Origin: UBA10649 sp963700255
GTDB lineage: Bacteria > Actinomycetota > Actinomycetes > S36-B12
NCBI GenBank assembly: GCA_963700255.1
Contig: CAVOWW010000031.1
Span: forward strand, 62,001 to 126,000
Direction: 5' to 3'
DNA length: 64,000 bases
Positions within the stretch are counted from its first letter, which is position 1, and each line of letters begins with the position of its first letter. The notes under the pieces were generated by a model, which was given only the letters and a program-made list of their open reading frames with translations, was not told where the DNA came from and searched no databases. Of the stretch, positions 16,551-28,170 are shown piece after piece. Made by a program: the position numbers and the translations under genes.

Positions 16551-16553
<3 letters not shown>
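16471..16553 (-). repeat. right copy of the approximately 80-bp inverted repeat
   Basis: Reverse-complement partner of 15341-15424, with the palindromic core at 16523-16537 and the 25-base identical run at 16513-16537. It begins 15 bases after the AbiEi-like stop and abuts the citrate synthase stop codon. It may also act as a transcription terminator for the convergent genes. Confidence 0.8.
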
Positions 16554-17834
<1,281 letters not shown>

Positions 17835-17913
17835 GTCGACCTCCTGAAGGGAGCGTACCGGGGCGGCTAACGGGGTTAGTAGAGAGCATGTCAAGTTTCA
17901 CCGGCACCTCGGA

Positions 17914-19020
17914 TCAGGCCGCAGCGAGCCTGGCAGCTGCGGCCTCGATCTGGTCATCCATGGCCGTGAGCGCGACCCGCACATGGCGGGCTCCCGCGGG
18001 CCCGTAGAAGTCACCCGGCGTGACGAGGACCCCGCGCTCGGCGCACCAGCGGACGGTGTCCCAGCAGGGTTCGTCGCGGGTCGCCCACAGGTACAGCCCA
18101 GCCTCGCTGTGGTCGATCCGGAAGCCCGCCTCGACCAGTGCCGACCAGAGCACCTGCCGCCGAGCGGCGTACCGGCCCTTCTGCACCGCCACATGGGCGT
18201 CGTCGTCGAGGGCGGCGATCGCCGCAGCCTGGACGGGGGACGGCACCATCATCCCCGAGTGCTTGCGGACGGCGAGGATCTCGCGGACGAGATCGGCGTC
18301 ACCTGCGGCGAAGCCGAACCGGTAGCCGGCCAGGTTGGAGCGCTTGGACAGGGAGTGCAGCGCAAGGATCCCCTCGTGCGTGCCTCCGGACACGGACGGG
18401 TGGAGCAGGGACACCGGCTGCGCGTCCCAGCCCAGCTCGATGTAGCACTCGTCGCTCACGACGATCGTCCCCGTCGATCGGGCCCACCGGACGATCTCAG
18501 CCATGCGCTCGGGCGCGAGGACGGCGCCCGTGGGATTGCCCGGGGAGTTCAGCCAGACGAGGGCCGCACCGTCGACGGTCTCAGGATCGTCGGTGGCCAC
18601 GAACTCGCAGCCGGCCAGCACCGCGCCGACGGCGTACGTGGGGTAGGCGATCCTCGGGATGGCGACCCGTGCACCCGGCGCCAGGCCCAGGAGCCGGGGC
18701 AGCGAAGCGACGAGCTCCTTGGTCCCGATGGCCGGGACGATCGCCTCGGGGGCGACCTCGGCGCCCAGGGTGCGCGCCAGCCAGCGCGAGCAGGCCGCGC
18801 GCAGTTCGGGCCGGCCCGCCGCGGTGGGGTAGCCCGGCGCGTCGGCGGCCGCAGCCAGCGCCGCCTGCACGACCTCGGGGGTGGGATCGACGGGGGTGCC
18901 GACCGAGAGGTCGACGATGCCCTCGGGATGCAGGCGCGCGAGCTCCCCGTAGGGCGCAAGGACGTCCCAGGGGAAGTCGGGCAGCGTGTCAGCGACCCGC
19001 GACCGAGCGGATGCGCTCAG
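17914..19020 (-). CDS. dapC: succinyldiaminopimelate transaminase, apparent CTG start
   Basis: A 368-residue class I/II PLP aminotransferase making N-succinyl-LL-diaminopimelate, the step between dapD and dapE. The PLP lysine is in SLSKRSNLAGYR (Lys226), with NSPGNPTG (158-165) and SDECYIEL nearby. No ATG, GTG or TTG occurs in frame near the homologous N-terminus (…DTLPDFPWDVLAPYGE). A CTG at 19020 sits nine bases after GGAG and overlaps the fdxA stop as CTGA, so I propose CTG initiation by translational coupling. A sequence error replacing ATG/GTG is the alternative. Order fdxA-dapC is conserved in actinobacteria. Confidence 0.9.
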   Translation of the reverse strand: MSASARSRVADTLPDFPWDVLAPYGELARLHPEGIVDLSVGTPVDPTPEVVQAALAAAADAPGYPTAAGRPELRAACSRWLARTLGAEVAPEAIVPAIGTKELVASLPRLLGLAPGARVAIPRIAYPTYAVGAVLAGCEFVATDDPETVDGAALVWLNSPGNPTGAVLAPERMAEIVRWARSTGTIVVSDECYIELGWDAQPVSLLHPSVSGGTHEGILALHSLSKRSNLAGYRFGFAAGDADLVREILAVRKHSGMMVPSPVQAAAIAALDDDAHVAVQKGRYAARRQVLWSALVEAGFRIDHSEAGLYLWATRDEPCWDTVRWCAERGVLVTPGDFYGPAGARHVRVALTAMDDQIEAAAARLAAA

Positions 19021-19343
19021 TGCTCGTGCTCCTGCGGGGGCACACTCGCCAGCAGGGGGGCGTCGAAGTCCTGGGCGCCCAGCTTGGCCGCGCCACCGGG
19101 AGACCCGAGGTCGACGAAGAACTCCGCGTTCGCGGCGGTGTAGTCCTTCCACTCCTCGGGGACGTCGTCCTCGTAGAAGATCGCCTCGACGGGGCAGACC
19201 GGCTCGCAGGCCCCGCAGTCCACGCACTCGTCGGGCTGGATGTACAGCATCCGGTCGCCCTCGTAGATGCAGTCGACGGGACATTCCTCGATGCAGGCCT
19301 TGTCCTTGAGGTCCACGCACGGGAACGTGATGACGTAGGTCAC
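19017..19343 (-). CDS. fdxA: seven-iron ferredoxin
   Basis: A 108-residue 3Fe-4S/4Fe-4S ferredoxin carrying electrons in the cytoplasm. Cysteines 9, 17, 21 and 25 and then 40, 43, 46 and 50 give the two cluster motifs, with the C-x7-C of the 3Fe site. The tail EEWKDYTAANAEFF is typical of actinobacterial FdxA. The GTG at 19343 follows GGAGG by eight bases. It is translationally coupled to dapC, an arrangement common in this phylum. Confidence 0.95.
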   Translation of the reverse strand: MTYVITFPCVDLKDKACIEECPVDCIYEGDRMLYIQPDECVDCGACEPVCPVEAIFYEDDVPEEWKDYTAANAEFFVDLGSPGGAAKLGAQDFDAPLLASVPPQEHEH

Positions 19344-19447
19344 CTGAGCCTCCGGTTCGTCCGCCCTCAGTCGAGGACAGGGATCATCCAACGGGCACAA
19401 CCTACACAACCGGCCGGCGCGAAGCCGCGCCCCCGTGGATGGAGGGG

Positions 19448-21262
19448 CTACTCGTTCGAGAAGACGTCGTCGCCGGGGGGTGCATCGCTCGGCGTCGGCG
19501 CGGGGTCCGCGCCGCCGTTCGGGGCGTCACCCTCCGCGCCTGCCGGCTGGTCGCCCTTGTCGGGGTTCTTCCCGGGCTTCTTGTCCGGCTTGGGGCCGCA
19601 CGTCACGTCGGGGGCGGGCTTGTACCGGGTGGTGATGGGCTCGCGCTCGACCTCCTCGCCGTCCTTGTAGAAGACCCGGTCGACGGTGATGGTGAAGCCG
19701 TCGACGCCGTTCTGCCCGAGGCAGTCCTCCGACTCGTCGTAGATCTTCTCGTAGGGGACGATGCTCTTCCGCTCGCCGAACTCGGCGGTGATGTCGTCGT
19801 ACTCCTTGGTCCCCCAGAACGACACGGTCATCGACGAGTTCGTGGTCCCCGCAGTGATGAACACCGCGTTGGGCGTGTCGTTGCGGAACTTCATGTCGAA
19901 GATCCCCCACGCGACCGTCGCCTCGAGGCCGGGCTGGTACCGGGAGATGTAGATCGAGTGCGCAATCGTCTGAACGCGTTCCATTCCGGCGAAGAAGGCA
20001 CCCGTCCAGACGGTGGTCGCAGCCGCGGAGACGCCGCCGCCCAGCGCCTCGTCGAACACGCCGCCGGCACCGACGACGAACCCCTCCGTGTAGCCGTTCT
20101 CCTCCGTGCGCTCCTTGATCGTGTCGTTGAGGGAGAACGTCTCCCCCGGCATGAGGAGCGTGCCGTTCACCCGCCTTGCGGCCTCGCCGATGTTCTGGAC
20201 GCGGTAGGGCGCGTACGGGAAGTTCTGCGTGAACGTCGAGAGCCGCTCCTTGACCCCGAGGGCCTTCGCCTGCTCAGTGGTCAGCGACGGCTCGCGCGTG
20301 CCGACCGGGACGGTGACCACGCGCTCGGCGGCAGGCAGGGCCAGGACCCCGGCGACCGCGGCGGCCAGCTCCTCGTCGGACACGCCCGTGCCGACCTTCG
20401 ACTTCACGACCTTGGGCTTGCCGTTCTTGATGCGGAAGGTCGCGTCGCGGCCCTCGACCTCGATCGGGCTGAGCTCCTCGGCGATGGCCTCGTGGAGGAT
20501 CTCGCCATCCATCGTCGGCACCAGCCGACCGCTCTCGACGGCGAACCCGAGCGCACGGGCGACCGTCTTGGCGGGGATCTCCGCGGTGATGGTCCCGGCC
20601 TTGACCGTCACGGGCGCGGACTGCGCATCGGAGACCAGTGCCAGCGCCTCGGCCGTGGCCTCATCGCTGATGCTCGGCTCGACCGTGACGACGACGGCCT
20701 CCACCGGCGCACGCGGCAGCAGGAAGGCCTCCGTCATGGCCGCCGCCGTGGCCTCCCGGTCCAGCGCCCGGCCATCGGTGCCCGGCGTGATGACTCCCTC
20801 GCCCTTCTCGACGTCCACGCTCGGCTCGACAGCCGGCCGGTCGATGCTCTGGGCGATGAGGTCGATCTGGGCGGAGAGCAGCGGCTCGTCGACGGCCGCG
20901 ACCGCCGGGAGCGTGGTCGACCCGAACATGCCCGCGACCAGGGCGACCGGGTTCCAGGTGTGGCCGAACGCGGGCGCGACGGATGCCTCGGCGTCCAGCG
21001 ACAGGCCGGCCTCCTCAGGGCGCAGCCCGACGGTCTCGTCCAGGGCGCGCACCCGGAGCCGCTTCTCGGCGATGGGGCCCAGGCCCTCCTCGACGGCGGC
21101 AGCCGCCTCGGACTGGGACATGCCCGAGATGTCGATCCCCTGGACCGTCGTGCCGGGCCGAGCCGTGTTGCCCGAGGACATCGCCAGGAGGACGTAGCCG
21201 ACGAGGATGACCGCGACTGCGGCGCCGACCGCGATGAGAACGCGCTTCTGGACGACGGTCAT
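19448..21262 (-). CDS. VanW family membrane-anchored protein
   Basis: A 604-residue protein with a short cytoplasmic N-terminus and one membrane segment (about 9-28). Repeated putative peptidoglycan-binding modules of the YoaR/PG_binding_4 type follow. A VanW domain (about 350-490) includes GTLLMPGETFSLNDTIKERT. It ends in a Pro/Asp/Lys-rich tail. Where many VanW proteins have GGGxCQ, this one has GGGVSAAATT, without the cysteine. VanW is associated with some vancomycin clusters, but its biochemical role is unknown; nothing here indicates resistance. It lies between fdxA and DUF6113-mshB. Confidence 0.88.
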   Translation of the reverse strand: MTVVQKRVLIAVGAAVAVILVGYVLLAMSSGNTARPGTTVQGIDISGMSQSEAAAAVEEGLGPIAEKRLRVRALDETVGLRPEEAGLSLDAEASVAPAFGHTWNPVALVAGMFGSTTLPAVAAVDEPLLSAQIDLIAQSIDRPAVEPSVDVEKGEGVITPGTDGRALDREATAAAMTEAFLLPRAPVEAVVVTVEPSISDEATAEALALVSDAQSAPVTVKAGTITAEIPAKTVARALGFAVESGRLVPTMDGEILHEAIAEELSPIEVEGRDATFRIKNGKPKVVKSKVGTGVSDEELAAAVAGVLALPAAERVVTVPVGTREPSLTTEQAKALGVKERLSTFTQNFPYAPYRVQNIGEAARRVNGTLLMPGETFSLNDTIKERTEENGYTEGFVVGAGGVFDEALGGGVSAAATTVWTGAFFAGMERVQTIAHSIYISRYQPGLEATVAWGIFDMKFRNDTPNAVFITAGTTNSSMTVSFWGTKEYDDITAEFGERKSIVPYEKIYDESEDCLGQNGVDGFTITVDRVFYKDGEEVEREPITTRYKPAPDVTCGPKPDKKPGKNPDKGDQPAGAEGDAPNGGADPAPTPSDAPPGDDVFSNE

Positions 21263-21353
21263 CGCGTCGATGCCCCTATCCCGCGCTCCACGTCGTCCTC
21301 GTCTCCGGCAGCCCTGTACGCCGCAGAGAGGATCGTACGCAGCCCTGCCGACC

Positions 21354-21770
21354 TCAGACGACCGCCGACCGTCTCCGGTTCCGGGGACCGGGGCCCGGAA
21401 GCGGGAGGCTGGCGGCCGCGGAGGCGAGGATCACCCCTCCGATCAGGTAGGCCAGCTGGCGTCCCCCGCCGGACAGGGCGACGTCGCCCGAGGCGGACTC
21501 CGCCGACAGGGCCACCGTCGTGATCAGCCAGCCGAGCATGACGGCCCACCCGCCCCAGCGTGTTCCGAGCGCCCAGACCCCGCCGCGGATGGCAGCGACG
21601 AGGGCGAGCCAGACGACGACGACGCCCCACGGCACCGAGGCGGTCCCCCACGGGGTGTCGACCAGGGCCCGCTGCGCCTGGACGAACGCTCCGGTGACCC
21701 CGATGAGCGCGCCCAGCAGGAGCAGCAGCGCGACGCCGAGCCAGCGCCAGACGCGGCCGCCCGACGTCAC
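21354..21770 (-). CDS. DUF6113-like small membrane protein
   Basis: A 138-residue protein with about four membrane segments (LGVALLLLLGALIGVTGAF, VVVVWLALVAAI, AVMLGWLITTVAL and LAYLIGGVILASAAAS). The position directly downstream of mshB matches the DUF6113 genes of streptomycetes and relatives. Its GTG start overlaps the mshB stop, so the two are translationally coupled. Function unknown; a role linked to mycothiol is only suggested by conserved adjacency. Confidence 0.75.
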   Translation of the reverse strand: MTSGGRVWRWLGVALLLLLGALIGVTGAFVQAQRALVDTPWGTASVPWGVVVVWLALVAAIRGGVWALGTRWGGWAVMLGWLITTVALSAESASGDVALSGGGRQLAYLIGGVILASAAASLPLPGPGPRNRRRSAVV

Positions 21771-22648
21771 TCCTCGATCCCGGCGAAGAGATCCGTCTCC
21801 TTCTCCTCCCCTTCGGCCACCACCAGCGGCCCTCGGGCGAGCCGGAAGTACTCGGTGCCGAACGCCTCGGAGCCGACGTTGTCCGCCAGGGCGAAGAACC
21901 CGCCGTCGACGCTGACCTGCGTGCCATGCGCCCGCAGCGCGGCCATCTTGCTGTCGAGGAACTCCGCCGCCTCGATCTGGGTGGTGACGAGGGCATCGTC
22001 GCAGGCGAAGGGGAGGTCGTCAGGGTCCATGGCGGTGAACTCGTCGTCCACCCCCTGGGCCCGGAGTGCCTCGATGCCGGCCCGCACGATGCTGCGCGGG
22101 AACGCCGTCCAGTAGACCTTCGGCACCTCCCACGCGGGCCCGAGATCCGCGCGGAACGTCGGGCTGGCCGCCAGGGCGATCGCGTAGTGCGTCACCCGAT
22201 GGGCCTGGATGTGGTCAGGATGCCCGTAGCCGCCGAAGTCGTCGTAGGTCACCACGACCTGCGGGCGCACCTCGCGGATCACCGGCACGAGCTCCGCAGC
22301 CGCGACGAGCAGGTCGGTCCGCCAGAAGCAGTCGGTCCTGTCGTTGGGCGGGGTGCCGATCATCCCGGAGTCCCGGAAGCGACCCGGTCCGCCGAGCAGG
22401 CGCCAGTCGGTCACGCCGAGCTCGGCCATCGCGGCCGCGAGCTCCTCACGGCGGTGCTCGCCGAGGGCGTCGTCCTTGTCGGACGCCAGGTGGGAGAGCT
22501 CCGGCAGCAGGACTTCGCCCTCCTCGCCGAGCGTGCATGTGACCAGGGTGACCTGCACGCCGTCGGCCACGTACTTGGCCATGGTCGCGCCGGTCGCGAT
22601 GCACTCGTCATCAGGATGGGCATGGACGAGCAGCAGTCGACGGTTCAT
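21767..22648 (-). CDS. mshB: N-acetyl-1-D-myo-inositol-2-amino-2-deoxy-alpha-D-glucopyranoside deacetylase
   Basis: A 293-residue LmbE/PIG-L-family zinc deacetylase for the second step of mycothiol synthesis, giving GlcN-Ins. The zinc-binding AHPDDE motif is at 10-15 and the second histidine motif GYGHPDH follows at about residue 143. The insert typical of MshB (GRFRDSGMIGTPPND) separates it from the mycothiol-conjugate amidase Mca, although Mca is the nearest paralogue. The ATG has no Shine-Dalgarno; TACCCT ends six bases upstream, so the transcript is probably leaderless. Divergent from the S9 peptidase. Confidence 0.92.
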   Translation of the reverse strand: MNRRLLLVHAHPDDECIATGATMAKYVADGVQVTLVTCTLGEEGEVLLPELSHLASDKDDALGEHRREELAAAMAELGVTDWRLLGGPGRFRDSGMIGTPPNDRTDCFWRTDLLVAAAELVPVIREVRPQVVVTYDDFGGYGHPDHIQAHRVTHYAIALAASPTFRADLGPAWEVPKVYWTAFPRSIVRAGIEALRAQGVDDEFTAMDPDDLPFACDDALVTTQIEAAEFLDSKMAALRAHGTQVSVDGGFFALADNVGSEAFGTEYFRLARGPLVVAEGEEKETDLFAGIEE

Positions 22649-22654
22649 CCCCGA

Positions 22655-22690
22655 AGGGTAGCGAGGCCCCTGAGGGGGCCGCCCTACGAT
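22655..22690. promoter_or_regulatory. divergent leaderless promoters of mshB and the S9 peptidase
   Basis: In a 48-base gap, TACCCT (minus strand, 22660-22655) ends six bases before the mshB ATG. TACGAT (plus strand, 22685-22690) ends six bases before the peptidase ATG. The -35 regions would overlap in the middle of the gap. Confidence 0.6.
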
Positions 22691-22696
22691 GCGGCC

Positions 22697-24799
22697 ATGA
22701 CGAACGACGAGGCCACCAGCTTTCCCCGCCAGGAGGCCGCCACCCGCCGGTTCCGGCTCGGGCTCCCCCGCGCATTCGCTCCGGCGCCGGACGGTCGCCG
22801 GATGGCCTTCATCCGCAGCGCCGGGGGGCGCGACCCGGTCGGCAGCCTGTGGATCGCGGAGGCGGACGGCGCGGGCGGCCTGACCGAGCGCCTCGTCGTC
22901 GACGGTCGCGAGCTCGTCGAGGCCGATGGCGACCTTCCTCAGGAGGAGAAGGCGCGGCGGGAGCGGATGCGGGAGACGACGGCCGGCATCACCGCCTTCT
23001 CGTCCGACGACGACGTCGCGCGGATCGTCTTCAGCCTCGACGGCATCCTCTTCGGCGTCGACCTGACCGCGCCCGGCACGCCGGCACGCCGGCTTCCGCA
23101 CCCGGGCCCGGTCGTGGACCCGCGGATCTCCCCGGACGGAACCACCGCCGCCTTCGTCAGCGGGCGGGCGCTCTACCTCGTCGGCACCGACGGCGCATCC
23201 GACGCCCGGCTCCTCGCCCAGCCGGACGGCGAGCAGCAGTCATGGGGACTGGCCGACTTCGTCGCCGCCGAGGAGCTGGACCGTGTCCGCGGCCTGTGGT
23301 GGCTGGCCGGGAGCACCGCGCTGCTGGCGGAGCACGTCGACGAGTCGCCGGTCGCGATCCGGTGGATCGCCGACCCCGCCCAGCCCGAGCAGGCGCCGCA
23401 CCCGCACCGCTACCCGGCCGCCGGGACGGCGAATCCGATCGCCCGGCTCTTCCGGATCACGCTCGACGGCGCGCAGAGTGAGATCGCCTGGGATCACGAG
23501 GCCTACCCCTACCTCGCCAGCGTCCAGCCGGACGACGCCGGCGGAGCCGTGGTCAGCGTGCTGAGCCGCGACCAGCGCCGCCAGGCCATCCTCGACCTGT
23601 CCCCCGACGGCGAGGTCCGGCCGGCCGGGGAGCGCACGTGCGCGCCGTGGATCACGATGCAGTCGGGGGTCCCCTGCCGGGGCGCCGACGGAGCACTGCT
23701 CGAGATCGTGGCGAACACGGACGACGACTGCTTCCAGCTCGTCGCTGACGGCGTGCCGCTGACCCCGGCCGACCTCAACGTGACCGGCCTCGTCCACGCC
23801 GCCGCCGACCGCATCGTCGTCACTGCCCAGCCCGGACCCATGGACCAGGGCGTGTACGCCATCGAGGCGGGCACCGTCACGCCCCTGACGCCGGCCGAGG
23901 GCGTCCACAGCGCCGTGGCCGGCGCGGGCGGGCTCGTCATCGCCTCCACCCATCCGACGCAGCTGGGCACGCGGTACGAGGCCCGCCTCGCCGGCGGCAC
24001 CGGGGCCATCACGTCGCTGGCCGAGACCCCGATGGTGGAGCCGGTCGTCACGTTCGTCCGGGTCACCGAGCGCGACCTGTCGTGCGCCGTGCTGTGGCCC
24101 ACCGGACACGTCCCCGGCTCACGGCGGCTGCCCGTCGTCATGGCGCCGTACGGCGGCCCGCATCACGCCCGCGTCGTGCACGCGGCCGGCGCCTTCGCCC
24201 CTGACCAGTGGCTGGCCGACCAGGGCTTCGCCGTCGTCGTCGTGGACGGCGCCGGCACCCCCGGTCGCGGGCCGGCCTTCGAGTTCGAGGTGAGCCAGGA
24301 CCTCGCCCGGCGCGTGCTGGACGACCAGGTGGCTGCCCTGCAGGCGCTCGGCGAGCTGTACGGCGACCTCGACCTCGACCGGGTGGGCATCACCGGGTGG
24401 TCGTTCGGCGGCTACCTCGCCGCGCTGGCGGTGCTGGACCGACCGGACGTCTTCCACGCCGCGGTGGCGGGGGCACCGGTCACCGACTGGGCGCTCTACG
24501 ACACGGCCTACACCGAGCGCTACCTCGGCCTGCCCCAGGAGAACCCGGAGGCCTACGCCGCCACGTCCCTGCTGCGTCGGGCGGCGCAGCTCGAGCGGCC
24601 GCTGCTGATCATCCACGGGCTGGCCGACGACAACGTGCTGGTGGCCCACTCGCTGCAGCTGTCCAGCGCCCTGCTGGCCGCCGGTCGGGCGCACTCCGTG
24701 CTGCCGCTCAGCGGCGTGACGCACATGACCCCTCAGGAGGTCGTTGCGGAGAACCTGCTGCGGCTCGAGGTGGGCTTCCTCGCGGAGCACCTCCACTAG
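22697..24799 (+). CDS. S9 family (prolyl oligopeptidase/DPP IV-like) peptidase
   Basis: A 700-residue cytoplasmic serine peptidase. The N-terminal two thirds is a beta-propeller-like domain with DPP IV phrases (AFAPAPDGRRMAFIRS, WGLADFVAAEELDR). The C-terminal alpha/beta hydrolase has the nucleophile elbow GWSFGGY (Ser569), Asp644 in GLADDNV and His676 in GVTHM. No signal peptide is present. It probably trims proline-containing peptides; the oligopeptide transporter that follows on the opposite strand fits a peptide-use role but is convergent, not cotranscribed. Leaderless start. Confidence 0.92.
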   Translation: MTNDEATSFPRQEAATRRFRLGLPRAFAPAPDGRRMAFIRSAGGRDPVGSLWIAEADGAGGLTERLVVDGRELVEADGDLPQEEKARRERMRETTAGITAFSSDDDVARIVFSLDGILFGVDLTAPGTPARRLPHPGPVVDPRISPDGTTAAFVSGRALYLVGTDGASDARLLAQPDGEQQSWGLADFVAAEELDRVRGLWWLAGSTALLAEHVDESPVAIRWIADPAQPEQAPHPHRYPAAGTANPIARLFRITLDGAQSEIAWDHEAYPYLASVQPDDAGGAVVSVLSRDQRRQAILDLSPDGEVRPAGERTCAPWITMQSGVPCRGADGALLEIVANTDDDCFQLVADGVPLTPADLNVTGLVHAAADRIVVTAQPGPMDQGVYAIEAGTVTPLTPAEGVHSAVAGAGGLVIASTHPTQLGTRYEARLAGGTGAITSLAETPMVEPVVTFVRVTERDLSCAVLWPTGHVPGSRRLPVVMAPYGGPHHARVVHAAGAFAPDQWLADQGFAVVVVDGAGTPGRGPAFEFEVSQDLARRVLDDQVAALQALGELYGDLDLDRVGITGWSFGGYLAALAVLDRPDVFHAAVAGAPVTDWALYDTAYTERYLGLPQENPEAYAATSLLRRAAQLERPLLIIHGLADDNVLVAHSLQLSSALLAAGRAHSVLPLSGVTHMTPQEVVAENLLRLEVGFLAEHLH

Positions 24800-24804
24800 C
24801 GAGG

Positions 24805-24877
24805 TTCGCCGAGCTTGAGGTTGCCGCCCGGATTCCGGCACCGGATGCGGGCGGAACCTCAAGGTCGGAGGGGCTGC
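24805..24877. repeat. REP-like palindromic element, copy A
   Basis: About 73 bases forming a long hairpin: left arm around CTTGAGGTTGCCGCCCG, right arm around CGGGCGGAACCTCAAGG. It is closely similar to 59611-59683 over its whole length. It fills the gap between the convergent peptidase and dppF stop codons and could terminate both. Confidence 0.8.
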
Positions 24878-26045
24878 TACCAGTCCTTCTCGAGGAACTC
24901 GCCGTCGCCGCCCGCGTAGTCGGCGCCCATCGGCCGCGAGGAGCCCGCGGACTCCATGTCGGCGATGACCTCACTCGGCGGCTGCACCTCCGGCGCCTCC
25001 AGCTCGACCATTCCGGGATCCGGGCCCACGATCAGGTCGTGGCCGAGGCTGTCGGTGATCGGGAAGAAGCAGGCCACCTGGTGACCGGGGCTGAACTCCA
25101 CGAGCGGCGGGGTCTCGACGCGGCAGCGGTCCTGCGCACGGAAGCAGCGGGTGTTGAACACGCAGCCGGTCGGGAGGTTGATGGGGCTGGGCAGGTCGCC
25201 CTGCAGCACGATCCGCTCGCGGGTCGCCTCGATCTGCGGATCCGGCACGGGCACCGCCGACATGAGCGCGTGCGTGTACGGGTGCAGCGGTTGGGTGTAG
25301 AGGCTCTGCCGGTCGGTGATCTCGACGATGCTGCCGAGGTACATGACCGCGACACGATGCGACATCTGGCGCACGACCGACAGGTCGTGGGCCACGAACA
25401 CGTAGGCGATCCCGAACTCGTCCTGCAGGTCCTGGAGCAGGTTGATGACCTGCGCCTGGATCGACACGTCGAGCGCCGAGACGGGCTCGTCGCAGATGAC
25501 GACCTTGGGGCGAAGCGTGACCGCGCGGGCGATGCCGATGCGCTGGCGCTGGCCGCCGGAGAACTCGTTCGGGTAGCGGTTGTAGTGCTCGGGGTTGAGC
25601 CCCACCCGCTCCATGGTCTCCTGGACCGCGCGCTTGACCCCTCCGGGCGGATCGATCTTCTGCACCTCGTACGGCGCGGAGATGATCGAGCCGACGGTGT
25701 GCCGCGGGTTGAGCGACGAGAACGGGTCCTGGAAGATCATCTGGAGCTCGCGGCGCAGCGGGACCATCTCGCGCTTCGACAGGCCGGTGATGTCGCGGCC
25801 GTCGTAGGTGATCGAGCCGGCGGTGGGCTCGATCAACTTCAGGAGCGTGCGTCCGGCAGTCGACTTGCCGCAGCCGGACTCGCCCACGAGACCGAGGGTC
25901 TCCCCCGGGCGAACGCCGATCGTGATGCCGTTGACCGCGCTGACAGTGCCGACGGTCTTCTTGCGGATCGCACCCTTGGTGATGGGGAAGTGCTTCACCA
26001 GCTGGTCGGCGCTGAGGATCATGTCGCCCTCGGGCGCAGTGGTGG

Positions 26046-26049
<4 letters not shown>
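24877..26049 (-). CDS. dppF: oligopeptide/dipeptide ABC transporter ATP-binding protein (second ATPase)
   Basis: A 390-residue ABC ATPase powering peptide import at the inner face of the membrane. It has Walker A GESGCGKST, signature FSGGQRQRI, Walker B VVICDEPVSALD and H-loop AHDLSVV. The Opp/Dpp C-terminal cysteine region (GCVFNTRCFRAQDRC) may bind an iron-sulphur cluster in relatives. A long acidic tail follows. It overlaps dppD by four bases (ATGA) and ends the minus-strand transporter operon. Symbol assigned by type and order; peptide specificity is unknown. Confidence 0.9.
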
Positions 26050-27085
<1,036 letters not shown>

Positions 27086-27089
<4 letters not shown>

Positions 27090-28075
27090 GACAGCCTCAC
27101 CCGCGGATCGATGACCGCGTAGAGCAGGTCGACGATGATGTTCGCGACGACGATGAAGAAGCCCGCGACGAGCACGGTGGCGGTGATCACCGGCAGGTCG
27201 GCGTCGAGAACGGACGAGATGGCGAGCTTGCCGAGGCCCGGCAGCGTGAACACGCTCTCGATGATGATGGCGCCGCCGAGCAGCCCGGCGAGGTCGAGGC
27301 CCGCGGCGGTCACGATGGGGGTCAGTCCCGCACGAAGGCCGTGCTTGCCGATGACCGTCTTCTCGGGCAGGCCCTTGGCGCGCGCCGTGCGGATGTAGTC
27401 CTCGCCCAGGGTCTCGAGCATCTGGTTGCGCGTGAGGCGGATGTAGAACGCGGCGAACACCAGGGCGAGCGTTATCCACGGCAGGAGCATGGTCTGGAAG
27501 AACTGCACCGGGTTCTCGGTCGGTGGCACGTAGCTCGGGTAGGGCAGCAGCTGCCATCGGATGACGATGAAGAAGAGGAGCAGCAGGCCGATGAAGAACG
27601 AGGGGAAGGAGTAGCCGACGAGGGCACCGCCCATCGTGACGCGCTCCTGCCACTGGCCGCGACGCAGCGCCGCGTAGATGCCGAGGAGGACGCCCGGGAT
27701 GATCCAGAGGATGAACGCGCCGATGGCGAGGAACACGGTGACGGGCAGCACGCTGAGGATCAGCGGCGTCACCTCCTCACCGCGCCGGAACGAGTAGCCC
27801 AGGCACGGTGCGCTGCACTCGAAGGTGGCGGTGCCGGAGCCGTAGGTGCGGCCGAAGAAGATGCCCTTCACGAACTCGATGTACTGCATGTACAGGGGCA
27901 TGTCGAGGCCGAGCCGCACGCGGTTGGCCTCGATGGTCTGCGGATTGCACGACTTGCCACACGTGAGCGCCGCGGGGTCGGCCGGCAACGCGTTGAACAG
28001 CAGGAACGTGAACATGCTGAGCAGAACCAGGATGAGGATCCCGGTCAGCACTCGCCTGATCACGTACGCGGTCAC
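27086..28075 (-). CDS. dppB: ABC transporter permease, DppB type
   Basis: A 329-residue inner-membrane permease with about six membrane helices. The typical N-terminus is TAYVIRRVLTGILILVLLSM and the EAA-loop region is EDYIRTARAKGLPEKTVIGKHGLR. The GTG start at 28075 is preceded by AAGGGG. The extracytoplasmic insert contains CGKSC and FECSAPCLGY cysteines, unusual for DppB and possibly disulphide-forming. The first 45 residues are nearly repeated in the chimeric ORF upstream. Confidence 0.9.
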
Positions 28076-28123
28076 GTCAGTCGCCCCTTGTCGGAAGAAT
28101 CGGAAGCATCGGTGCAGAACCTA

Positions 28124-28162
28124 GCGGTGGCTCCGGGAGTCAAGGACTCCCGGAGCCACCGC
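28124..28162 (-). terminator. perfect 17-bp hairpin before dppB
   Basis: 28124-28140 pairs perfectly with 28146-28162 around a five-base loop, eight bases after the chimeric ORF stop. A close relative lies after the binding-protein gene (28796-28830). Within an operon it may act as attenuator or RNA-stabilising element, keeping binding-protein mRNA in excess. Confidence 0.8.
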
Positions 28163-28170
28163 GTCAGCGA

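Noticed and set aside
19448..21262. VanW protein as a vancomycin-resistance determinant
   Set aside because: No vanA, vanH, vanX or two-component genes are present; isolated VanW genes are common in actinobacteria.
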